A DNA stretch of 64,000 nt from Lamellibrachia columna (Eukaryota; Annelida; Polychaeta; Sabellida; Siboglinidae). The position numbers were made by a program, and so were the translations under genes. The notes beneath the pieces were generated by a model. That model was not told the DNA's origin. It made no database searches and saw only the letters and a list, made by a program, of their open reading frames with translations. The stretch covers positions 15,245,489-15,309,488 of the forward strand of contig OY759267.1 in NCBI GenBank assembly GCA_963662155.1. The letters run 5' to 3'. Positions 46,815 to 59,900 of the stretch are shown here, one piece after another (position 1 is the stretch's first letter; each line of letters begins with the position of its first letter).

Positions 46815-49800
46815 CAGGATTCGTTGTCAGATTTAGTATACTCGGTTTACGTTCCGTTAAACTAGCTGTGTATTCTAGTGTAGTTTTACATCTGACCATT
46901 TTTTAAGAGGTACATGTTTTTACACACAAAGTGAATGATTATTTTTGTCACATCAGGTCGTGCATGTGTGTAGATGCGCAAGCACGTGTGTGTATGACTA
47001 CATTTTTACCATGTGGAAAATAAAGTTATATTGTTTAGCTCAAGTGTGGTACCATAACATCATTCATCATTCCAAAATAGAAAATATATGGGATTACCTC
47101 GAAGCAAAGACGCCCTGCCATATAAACTGTTTATGTTGCATGCGGAAGTTATTGTCTTCGGCTGCAAGCTTCTTAGAATTCATTCTTCTAGGTTATCATG
47201 CACAAATGAAATGTGTGGGAATACTGGTGAACCTGCTGCAGTGTATTTCCATGTACAGTTATATGAACTATTTTCACAAATCATTTTAAATGCACACATT
47301 ATACAGTGTATGAATGCAAATGAATAACAGCTAGCTGTTGTATAATCAAGTTTAAAAAAAATTTGAAATGAATTTTAGAAAACAGTTTTTACGACAGATG
47401 TTGGCATCTTGTTTGTTTTACTTTTACAGATTGCTGCTTTGTCTTTATGATAACAACATTTACAATGATATCTCAAGACAATTACATGAACTACTACTGA
47501 AGAGTGTATAACACTTTAATGAACATAGTTGCAGACTTAGAACAATGCATGAAAGAATGTATGCTTAAAATGTCAGTGACAACAAGTACTCCTGGAAAGA
47601 TGGTACACATTGTACAACACCATCACCAGCAGAGCAACATACATCATTGATGTGACTAACTAATTACATTTCTCACAGACTAATTCTGCAACAGGGCAGG
47701 GGCTGTGAAAGGAAAGCATTACGAGATGTTTCTAAAACAGGAATTTACACAGCACACAGCTTGTCATAGCTGATTCATCTTGTAACAACATTATAGCTGT
47801 CTCCTATTGCAAGTTCTTTCACAAGTCAGTTGATGGGTGTTGTCACAGAGGAGTTTGTCTGGAATCATCCAGCATCATTCACAGGATGAAACACAAATAG
47901 GCAATTCTGAAAGGTAAGAAAAACAGGCATAAAACAAATGCTTAGGTCTATGTCAGGGGTTACATCAACTCTCCAGAAGAATCAATTCAGCACCATTCTT
48001 GCATGGATGCAGTGCTGGGAGAAATTAAATTCCATAATCATTGCCATATTATACAGCATTTGGAACCACAGTGTGGCAACACAACATGAAAGATTTGTTC
48101 AACATTAGTTGTGTCATTCAAACTTTGCCTGTATATAATGACCACGCTTTTGTTACCAGTTAGGACATTGTCCAGTCAGTGGTGTGGGAATTGTAACACC
48201 ATAAACATGAATTTATTGATTAATGTTTTTGGATTAAACTGCATGTCCTAGCTGTGGTTTGTTAATGGTGAATAGCTTCCAATACATGCAGTTAAGGTAG
48301 CTGGGGCGGCTAGCGTGTCAGTCGATTTTTTTTCATGAAAAACTGAACGTCAACACCACAAATAATCACCCGGCACTAACGTCATATTTCACGAACCCAT
48401 CCTTTAAAAAAACAGTCCTTTTAGAAACCCCCTGATTTCTTAGAAATGCTGACAATGTTTCCATAGTAACGACCGCGTGTGCTACAATGTTTGAACCAGC
48501 TATATTCGTTCGCCATGAAAGCGGAACATTATATCAGCATTATATCTACCTAACTAAATCATCTTAAAATAAACAAATATCAGCGCTAACATAGTTTATT
48601 GTGCGTTTGAACCTATGATGGAAATGGCCTGTGATCTTGACCGGGTGACCCTGCCGGATAACGGGCTAATCAAAATGATTGTAAATATGCCCTGCCACGT
48701 GTTTGTCAGATGGCTGGCATAACCTGACATCATAGATGACAACACGTTACAAATACAGATTCAAGGGCCATTGTTGTTGCAAATTAAGGGGATTATGTTT
48801 TGTCAACAACACATAGAACGCCAGTGAAAATCGTCACATTTCAAGCATGATAAGCGTATCTATCGACATTTCTGTTATCAGTAACAATCAGGAAACGTTA
48901 ATTACATTTTTTATAAAAACTACAACACATTTTACATGTAGGCAACTTTACACGGATTGGAATTAAGATTGGTGAAAGGTTTGTGTCAAAAATACACTGC
49001 CACTTTAGGCCGTCATTCAACTTTTGCTTAATTTATTCATGGTGATGTAGCAGATGTAATTCATTTATGTTAACCAAAATCTTCCTTAAAGTTATCAGTG
49101 ACACTGTCATACTTATATGTATGTAATTTATTTATTTGGGGATTTTCTCAAAAAGATTAAAAAAATTAGCTATTTTTTTCACATTTACAAAAATGTTTTT
49201 AAAATCTTGTAACATAACCAAAACCAAATAAATGAAAAACTCAACATTTAATTAATCTGGAATATTATATAGCATTTCAACTACAATCTGTGAAGAAATG
49301 GTTAATTTTTCTTAAAAACTTCTACTGAAACTACTCGATTTAAGACAAGCACATAATAGCCACTCCAGCTATGTTAAACGTACAAAGTCTGATCGCTATT
49401 ATTGTAAAATCATGGTATACAGCATAAACTTAAATCTTAGCATAGATTTATTCTGACATCTTGACCATGTGTGTTTTAATGAACAACATTAAAAAATATA
49501 ATATAATATCTGTTTACCTTGAATGTTTTTGTCCATATACCATGTTTGCATTGCCTGTGAAGGGAACGTAATTTTAGAGGTGTCAATGATATCCCATCAT
49601 GTGATCCCGTGAACTCCCGACCCTGATATTCTTTGTTTGTAGGTATTGGAAATTATTGACAGGTGTTTGAGTGTACTGAACAGCCAGGTGGATATTCATA
49701 ACAGATAATAATCAAACTTCTGCAGTGTATGAATCCTCAGGAACATTAACTCGCAACAAACCAGAATTGTTAAGCATGATATCATGAAAAGGGATGCGAA

Positions 49801-50935
49801 AAAATACCCCATCAGAGCGAGGAACCACTCGAGATTTAAGGTGGAGATGAAAAAAATGTAAATATGCTGGTCGGCGTCAAATTCAACTTACTTAATATAT
49901 ATTAAGAATATGCCGTTAAAAAAAAATGTGAAGAAACATTTTGTGCAAGAGATCGATTTACCAATTCACTAACAGTTACTTCATCAATTCAATGCAAACA
50001 AATTATAAGAAAAGTTGTTTTGAGTGAAAAACTTAATTCAACCTATATCTATGGCATGTTTTGAGTGAAAAACTTAATTCAACCTATATCTATGGTAAGT
50101 AATACTGACAATATTTTTTTTAATTTTACCATTATTTTAACTTTTATAACATGTCAGGCTTGTCATAACTCTTCCACATGCTTTATAAAACACATACACA
50201 TACTTGTATTGAATATATAACGTTAATGTAGTTATTTTTTTCTCGTATATTTAACACATTTTAACTATTCCTATTTTTATGACAAAACTGGCTTGCCATA
50301 CATCGTCCATGAAATTACAATTACTGTCACGTGGTCAAGAACGAGACACGCACCAACAGACGCTCAATACTAATGTCTGGTAAGCATGCAAAGTCGGTTT
50401 TTATTTGGGTATGAAAGTCATAAAAGTGTTCCGTGTTATATTACATATAAAAATATATTCTGCTCAGGCAAGACTCTATCGTTATTGTTGTAAACATGGG
50501 CTATGACGTCTCTAACGCGAGATTTCAATGGGTTGAATTTGACGCCGATGACTATAAATAAGTTTTCTTCAGAAGGTTGCTTCAGGTGATTTTAAAGTGA
50601 CGGGGAGTTATGGTTCATTGAAAAATATTGTGTTTCATCATCACATTTGGACGATCAAGATGTCAGAATACATAATAGTTTATACTATACATGATTTTTA
50701 TGATAAAAACAATCAGACTTTGTACCTTTAACTGTGAACTAATGAGCAACGTTGGCTAATCATATCATGCAAAGATCCTTCAGTGGCACAACACAGGGAA
50801 TGCACGGCAGTGCAATAACATTTCCATGCATACAGCAAGCGTAAATAAATTACATTAGATGCGATACAATCTGAATCACAGTTACCACATCTTATAGAGT
50901 CTTACCTCGCACTAATCATCAGAAGGGATGTGTGT
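46815..50935. other. Intergenic between convergent MPPED2-like and PSMB6 genes
   Basis: Holds the MPPED2-like 3' UTR (AATAAA at 47019-47024) and, at the right, the PSMB6 3' UTR. A 41-bp direct duplication lies at 50017-50098 (GTTTTGAGTGAAAAACTTAA). No exon, RNA gene or recognisable transposon coding region is seen in the rest. Confidence 0.5.
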
Positions 50936-53900
50936 TTACTCGCGGTAGAACTGGGTGATGTCTTCGTGAAGGATGAGATGTTTATCGACACCGTCCTCCG
51001 AGATAGCTGCCATGCGTATGACACCGCCACTGCTGCCATCACGCATGATGGCCAGTGACACAGCTGTAACAGTCGCAATGCCACGGTTAAATCAATGTTT
51101 ACATGAGACAATATTGTCCCCATCACAGGGCCCCATGACAAGGCGATTTTTATGTCATTAGAAAATGTCAAGGCCATTTCATATTGCACGATAGTTCTAT
51201 TGCAAGCAACGTTGTGTGATGTGTTGCAGCAACAAAGTTTGAAGAAACAGTTTTCATGGGACAATCAAGCTGCAACATGTAAGCATGTGATGGCATAGCC
51301 TCGAGTAGACCCAGCTTTAGTGTCAGAGGTGTGTCCAAGCAATGTAGCTAAGTGCACCCAACAGGCAGCCTGAATTTGGCTACACAATCTGCCTAGAACA
51401 AAATCCCCCCAAAGCCATTCATGCCACACTTACAAACATGAGCAACATAAGCAATGGTCTGGCTTGGGTCATTTCAAATGTATTGAAATATGTAATTGAA
51501 AAATCACTGGTATTTATCAAACAATGTATGGGGTAGCAACTAAAATAAGCTAAATATCAGAACAAACAAAGTCATTTAAGTGTGAACATTCTTATGCAAC
51601 ACTACCCTTCAGATTTGTCTAACTTTATTACTAAATACAAACAACTTTTCATCCTGTCACAGAAGTATGATGGAAGACAAACTGTCGATGTACTATAGCT
51701 GCCAGAATAGTCGCATGAACTGTGTAAAACATGGCCGCCCACAGCTAAAAAAGTGCATGTAATGTTCACATCGGTTGATGATGCTGCCACCTACCATCCT
51801 TGCAGAACTTGAGGCATTCTTCCTTTGTCATGTTTTCTTTGAATGTTGCATCAATGTGTCCGTAAAGGTACGTACTGCCAGAGCCACCTATTGTGACGGG
51901 CTGGCGAATGCACATTCCACCGAGTGGAATGGAATACACCTACAAAGTATGAAAACAATCCCACCAAGACACCAACATAACTGTAGAACCACGAAGAAAC
52001 AAGTCAACTAAATATATCAACAAGTAAGCAGTATTGCTAATTGTTTTAGCAGAGCATTTTCATCGTCATTTCATGTCGCTTCATAAAAGGAGCCACAGTT
52101 ACTGTAAAAATACCAGTACACAAAACAACATCTTATAAACTTTAGTTCTACTTATGCAGACATAAAATAATTATCATTTGTAAAAAAAAACAAATCATAT
52201 GCACTTTTGTGGCAGATTCATGGATATTTCAAAGTTACAACACCAGCGGTAAGACATTTGAGAAACAGTGACACAGCATTTGTTTCTCCGTGACTCTGTG
52301 GTTACTTACCTGTCCGCCAAGCTTGCGATCCCAGCCCGCACAGATGATACCGGCAGACAGGGAATCACGATAGTTGTAGCACAGGTCTTGGAAGACCTTC
52401 GCTGCGGTCTTCACCAGCGGGTCCTCTCCCATCTCCATCCTACAACCAGTCGGATTATGTAACCAGATCCACCTTGTCAATCAACAACCAACAGTCAGAT
52501 CAACACACGTATAACCACTGTCATGTCAAGACAACGACCATGTCAAGCCTAAATATGATACATCATTATTTGAAAAGCATAGCTGGTCTCTTCTCTTCTT
52601 CCAACGATCTCACAAGTATTAGACAGTTATCTTCATATTTTGAAGATTTAAACTTGACAATGTGTACAGTTTTAGACATGCACTTGAACCTACATAGAAT
52701 AATTGCTGAAAGAGACAACAACGATGTACTGATATGGCAATAACCATATTCCTCAACCTTTCCAAGACAAAGACATATTTTATGACTATGCACAGACCAT
52801 TTCAGACAGCTTGACCAATAGCTAGTCTCATTTGTCCAGCAGTTCATGCTGGACCTATATGTGATTCATACGTTGTCTGGCAGTGATGGAACTTTAGCTG
52901 CTGTTATATTTTACCTGCAGGTTCTCATTGTGCATGTGCACATAAAGTGCAGAACCAATAGCCGTTTTGCACTATATAGGTATGCAACAGCCTAAAATAT
53001 ATGTCACATTCTTGTGAAATCCCCCAACAATGTATACAGACTGCCTTTTGAAGTTTTGTGGACGCTGCTCAATATTGACAGAAACCACTGCCATGCCAGT
53101 GCAATGATATAATCCAGCCTATGTGACTTAATGTGAATATTTATTTTTAAATATGTCTGAACTGAACAACTAAATCAACACAGCGAACTCCCAAAAGCTA
53201 TACTGGTGAATCTGTACTGTACAATAAATAATAACAATCTCCCAAAAAACACACCAGTATGTGGCTAATTCCGTGCTGCCACGTAGCAACGAGACACAAA
53301 GTGCTGCCATCTGGTGAATGTACTGCTTACGTAAAGCAACATCTCTCTACCCATGATAAACAAGGAGATTAACGGGAATAACAACGATTGCTTGAAATCA
53401 TATTATATTACATATTTCCATTTCCACAACACTGAAAAATTCATTAAAATTCCATTGATTAATAATTCCAAATAATACTCTGTTCTACCGGCCTGCCCCG
53501 ATTATGCGTATTTTTCCCATGCTTATCAACAAGCTTCGACGTGATGTCACTGATGATAAGGAAGTGCTACGAGACTGGGAGTTTCCATTCATTCACTGTA
53601 CTGTTTATAGCGATAGCCGTTGTTTAGAAGCAAGCGTCATAGTGGTTTAATGTGCGGCATTTGATTGTAATGCAAACAGTAGTAAGAATAAAGTAACAAA
53701 AGCACAGCCGGCTTTGCTCGCTTCAAGAAAACTTGTTTCAACTGCGATCCCGTCCAGAGATGATTGCAGCCCTGGATTATCTTGGTGCTAAAATCTCTCT
53801 TGAAAGAAGATGTTGTGCCAACATTATTGCCAGTAGTGGAAGCTGTGTTGACCATGGTTCTCCTAGGATCGAAGCGAGCTGTCAGTGCGGATACAGGTGA

Positions 53901-56900
53901 TGTCGGTTCAGTGAATTCGGACAGCATTCTTTGGAGAGTTCAGTCCGCAACTCTGGTAACTTCGGCCTCAGAGAACAACGGGGATATAGTGATTTTAGCC
54001 TAAACGATTGTGTAGCGAGCACATGAAGTTTAATGTGTCATTTTGTGAATAAAGCATTGTATTTATTCTCTCATTTGTTAATTTATTTATTTCCACATTA
54101 ACTCAAAATTGTTACTTTGTAACTGCTTTTATAGCTTTCACTTCCTTTCGCATAAAATATGGCGCTATTTTTCCCCATTTTAACACAAATTCAACAAGAT
54201 GATCATTATGACTTATACAATTCATTGTACCCTTAAAATTCAAATCATATAATATATTATACCAAAAACTATAATATTATATACAGTTGATAAATAAAAT
54301 TACTATATTATCATATCTTGTTTCTATATTTCAGATTTTCATGTTCCTCATCAGGGGAAATTCTCCCCAATTTTTTTTTTATTAAATCAAATACAGAGCA
54401 ATGGCAGTGATATTAAAAGCGATTATTGTATTGTGAATACAACGGAGCCACCTGCATTAGCTGCATATGGTCTTTGATTTATAGTGTTTTTCATCACATC
54501 ATTTTGAATGTGAAGCATGGTCTTTTATTCACACCTGCTCACTGTATGAAACAGACAAAGCAGTGTACGTCAACAGTATCTAGTTAAACTTGGCGTCCCT
54601 TTGATGACAAGTACAGGAATAACAAACCCTTAAATTGAAGGTTAATCCATTACTAGCTAGAACTGAGTAGATCTTGGCTGTCACATCAGTCACCGAAATC
54701 ACCAAGCCAAAACAACTTGGCAGTTGGGCTGAATTCTCTGAGGGCTTCTTCTCTCAATATATGTATCATACATGTACACATGTCACGTGGCGAAACATTA
54801 CTCTTACTTCTGTGTAATAATAAAAAATTACAAAAGCTAGCTATATCTTCTATGTCTAGCTCCGCAAAGCTAGGCATAGGAGATGACAAGTTTTCATTTA
54901 TTTTGATGTTTATTTGGAAGTAAGAGTAATGTTTGACCATGTCCAGGGCTGGGTCCAATTACACAAAATTATGTCAATTACAATTACATTAAATTTTTTA
55001 TTTCAATTACAATTACAGTCATAATTGTCCAAATCAATTACAATTACACTGTTTCAATTTCAATTACAATTACATTATGCGGAATCAAATATATTCAGCA
55101 TTTGTTAATTATGTATTTTTGCACGTTTTGCTGAATTTCAATATTTTGTACACAAATGATAAACAAATATAACGGTAATGTTTGTACATTTTGTTGAATT
55201 GTGACTTTGAATGATACTAAATAAAAAGATAGCAGTTTAAAACATATTTTCGTTATATCAAAATACAATGCAGTATCCAGACATAATCCTACAGGACATA
55301 TTCCTTATAGACAAAATCACCAAATATGAAAAGTGAACAAAACCCCACAGGACAAAATACAAAAATGTGAAAATTGGACAAAATCCAACAGGCCTTAATA
55401 CAATATTTATTTGTAGTTCTTCTCTAAGCATCCTTTCTAGTTTTATATACATTTATCTGTGTGCATTTCTTACATTTTCCTTTGGAAAATACTAATAATA
55501 GGGTATGATGTGTTTACTTTGAGGTTGTAGCTCCTGCTCTAAGCTGACATTCTTAATTGGTCTGCCCTTTGTTCTGTGTTGGGAATGGGGAGAGAGGCCA
55601 TATAAATGGTCCTTGTCACCTGACCTGTCTCCAGTCCACCACAACACAAGGGGTGTAATTGGCTTGCCAACTCTTTTCTAACTATTTTCTCAAGCAATAT
55701 CAGGCTACAGGTCTTTCCATGTTGTTTGAATACCAGCTTAGCCTTTGTCTGACAATGTATGTGCATTGTTTATTGCTTCCTGGCTGTTACCAACTTACTG
55801 AAAAGACTAATCGCTAAGGCTACCCACCACTAGCACCATGGACCAGTACCCACCAGACAGTGAATACTGTAACTGAAATATAAATATATAAGCAGGTGTT
55901 ATTATTAGTCTTGATTTTCAACTCATGTGGGACTTAAATTATATTTTTAGTGACAATTCGTTCAGGTAGTTTGTGATATAAAACGTACTGTAATTGATTG
56001 TAATTTAAATAAATGTTCAATTATACAAAATATAACAATTACAATTACAGCAAAATTTCTAAACCATAATCAATTACAATTATAAAATTTTGCTGTAATC
56101 AATTACAATTACATAATTGAACCCAGCCCTGACCATGTCACATGTTTATGCGTATGTAGATGTATGAGTTTGGCAGCTCTATGTGGTCGTTTTCATGGTC
56201 CAGTCAGAAAGTAAATAAGTTCGAAGTCAAAGGCTACTGGCGTCACTAAACTGCTCCGAAAGAGCTGATTTTGAAGATGATTCTGCAGTATCACTAGAGG
56301 CTAGCGGTTTGAAATCGTTACATTACGTTTCATTCTGGAAAAATTGACATCGTCATCACTCTCTATAGCAACGTGAGTGAAACTATACTATATTTTTACG
56401 TGTGCTTTGCGAGTGAGATGCATTAAACGTCTAATTTTAGCTATAAATAATTTTTTATTTTGGCATGTAGTACCCAGTACATACAATATTAAACTTTGTG
56501 TACACACCGAAAAAGCAATTTAGCTAGTGCCTTGTTGTTAGTCCCTTTAAGAGATCAAATAGAAATTTTAAGATACTGATTGGTTTTGAAAATATTGATA
56601 AAAGTATTTTTTCTCACTTAAGGAAGATAGACGTACTAGAGGACATGAAGGAATGTTAATGAGGAACGTGGCAGATTAGAAGTATTCTCCCACAGGAATA
56701 CAAATGAATGGAACAAATTATCTACTGATTGTGTTACAGCTTGCAGTGTGAATACGGAAAAATAAAATTGACAAACATCTGATAAATGTTGGCTACATGT
56801 TTAAAAAAATTGTTGGGCCCTCGATAAGCCAATGGCTTCCTTGTCCATTTGCCATCTGGAGCTTACTGTTTGGATGGCAGCCTTGTTAAATCACCATGGC

Positions 56901-59900
56901 AACCAAGAGAGTATACCTGTGGAAGTTGACATGGTAGTTGACAATGTCAGCGATGGCCTGGGTATCAGCTGAGGAGCCTGAGCGACAACAGTAGATGTTG
57001 TCTGTCACCTTGGTCAGCTTGTCTGTCACCCGGTTTGGAATGTATGTCCTGCCAACACGAGTACAGTTATTTGTTTTTATGGATTTTGCTTAACACCAAA
57101 TGGGTTGGTCAAAAAAGTAACCCAAATATGTAATGCCTAGTTTATTTAAAACAAATTATCGTCATAAAGCAATGTTTGCAGAAATGCCACTGTGGATGAT
57201 GTTATGCAGTTTTTCAAGTTTTGCTGCAGCCCCCAGACTAAATTTTATGGCAGTTTGAAGTTGTCTCTAGACCCAAGTTAGGCAGGTTGTTGTTCTATAT
57301 TTACAACAAAATCCAAATTGCTGACTAAACTAATGGAAGTGTACTTCATAATGTAGTATCAGTTATTTTCTTTGTAATGTTCTTCCGATGAGTTTGGTAG
57401 TGACACCTAGTGAATGAACAGTGAAATAATAAGTTTATTTCCAGTTATTCTGAAGACGGGAGACATAAAAAAATTAATACAAATATCATGTTAAGTCCAT
57501 ATACCGTATTCGATCTATTATTAAGCGTACACCTCTTTTTTAATCAGCAGGATCCATAATTATTGTAATTTTACTAGTGTGGAACAATGAAATTTTTTTC
57601 ATCTGGTGTTAAAACAGTTGGCACCACTTTTCAGTTGTTCTACACTAGTTACCAAGACACCACTAGTTTTAAACAGTTACCTTATTGTATAGAGAAAAAA
57701 ATTTGGTGTACACTTAAAGAACAGATTCCTTCAAATTGTTCAAGCGTACTGTATGCTTATAAGGTCGAATATGATAAATTATATAATTTGATTAATCATT
57801 GGCTTTTCTTTGAATACAATAGACAAATGTTTCATGTTAAAATATGACATGATGAAAATGTAAACAATGAGACTGACCATTGTAAATGTTGCTTAGTTCT
57901 TTTAAATGTTACCCCATCATAAGTGTGTTTACCCAGCAGATGTTCTTGAATCAGCTGCTATGACGACTCCTCCATCAAACTCCACAGCCATGATGGTTGT
58001 CTGAAAACAATCAATATTCCTAGGTGATCACAGGAAAGATTGTCTGAAATATTTCTAGTATTAATTGTTAAAATAAGAAAACACACACTGTTATTTGTGT
58101 TACGAAATAATTTGTGTCAACTAAAACAAAAACTCTTAGCAAATACTCTCATTATCTTCTGACTGTGCTACCAGGATTTTTCCTGTTCTTGCCTTGGTTC
58201 ATACGAGGTTGATGCTTATATAATTACTTAGGCTAGAGCTCGCCATTTGCTTTCAAGAAAGGTGCACAAGTATTCATGTCATACAAAACACTTTTTTAAA
58301 GCCAATTTGGACCTTATTAAAATGCAACACATGCACTAACAAGTTGTTCACATACAAATATAAAAGCATAACCTTTAATACTATGACACGTTTTCGAGAA
58401 AATTGTGTTAGCACGATCTCAAACAACAAATAAATTTATTCACAATCAATTATTTACATTTCTTCTACTTCTTGTTGAGATGTCACAGACTCGCAGAATA
58501 CATGGTAAGGTAAAGTCATCCCCCAGGCATTACGCCTTAGGAAGTCATGAAGGCTTATATGGCCAGTGCTTAAACCTGGTTTCTGTAGTGCGAAGCAACT
58601 TAGAGTGCAGTTATACTGACTCTCCTGGACGGGACACTAGTCCATCGCAGGTACCTTCCAAATAGTGTTTGTACTCATTTGCAGCTGAGTAGACTGAGGC
58701 AAAGAAGGGTAAACGAAATTGCCTAAGCTTCGAAAACGAACCGTGCCCAGTGTGGGCACGGTGAACTCACAACCCTCAAATTTAGAGTCCAACACCTTAA
58801 CCACTAGGCCACGGCTGCAGAATACATACAACGAAGTTAATGCATTTCAGAGTTAAAATGTTATGTAATTAGAACCAATGCAAATTTGGAACAGAGCTAT
58901 CAGACTGAAAAGTTTATCTTGGAGCGACAGGAAGTAGTCATAGGGAGTGTGTGTGTGTATATGCCTAAATTAGCAAACATTTACTAAGGCCTAAACAAAC
59001 AAAAATCTGTGTTTCAGGTAACGGGCCCAAAAACTTAGGTAGGGAAATATTTTTTTATTATTTTATTTAATGCTACAGTAAATTTATGGACTGTGAATGT
59101 AGATATCACGTAATAAAGTCGGTTTAATTAAAACAAAGAATACTGTTAAACAAAATCTTTAAGAGTTACAATGTGACGCAACACCCTTTCACCAGAAATG
59201 TTCCAACTGCAATTCACAGTGTTCATATAGCCATCCCTGCTGCACCCAGCACAGATGGGAAACACTGTTTTGAAACTTTGTTTCAGCTTCACATCTCTTT
59301 CAGCCCCGTCTGCACCACAGTAATGAGTAAAATCATATGTTCCCTTGTCCCAGGGCAGAGCTGTAGAATGGGGCTTCTATTGGGCTTGAACAGTTGATGT
59401 CCATCCTAACTACGACGACGCCATGCAGTGAATGACTCGGCGGTGTCATGTGCTACCACAAGTGTAGTCAAACTGTGACAGTAGCATAGCAAAATGTAGT
59501 TTTCTGACAGTTGTCTTCTGCCGTACACAACTCTTGTTTTCCGACATTCAACACACTCTGTGAGCAGTCGGGCTGTTTGTGCAGTGAGGTGTGTCTGACG
59601 TGTCGTCCCCATCATGTTGCTTGATGCTAGAAGCAGGAGCTTTTGCAAAGTGTTTTGGTGGCATCTTGGTAGAAGTTTTGTCCCTGCCCTTGCCTGCTTG
59701 CTGCTTAACAGATGATGCCATTTTGAAGGGCCGGAATTGGCAGGATCCAGCGTGCATGAGATCATGATGAATTTACATCTAAGTGAGGTAAACAACGCGT
59801 CCGTGTGCGACACGGTCATCCACGGTCCTTCCTCCGGTTCCGCCATGGCGATTTCACACAATCCATCACTGCAGCCATACTCTTTGGCAATGCTATCAAA

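Noticed and set aside
50902..51264. 120-codon minus-strand ORF
   Set aside because: It overlaps PSMB6 exon 6 in the wrong frame; the PSMB6 frame has clear homology and correct splice phases.
57587..57847. 86-codon ORF as a small gene
   Set aside because: AT-rich, no domain, no splice or poly(A) context, and opposite to PSMB6 in its intron.
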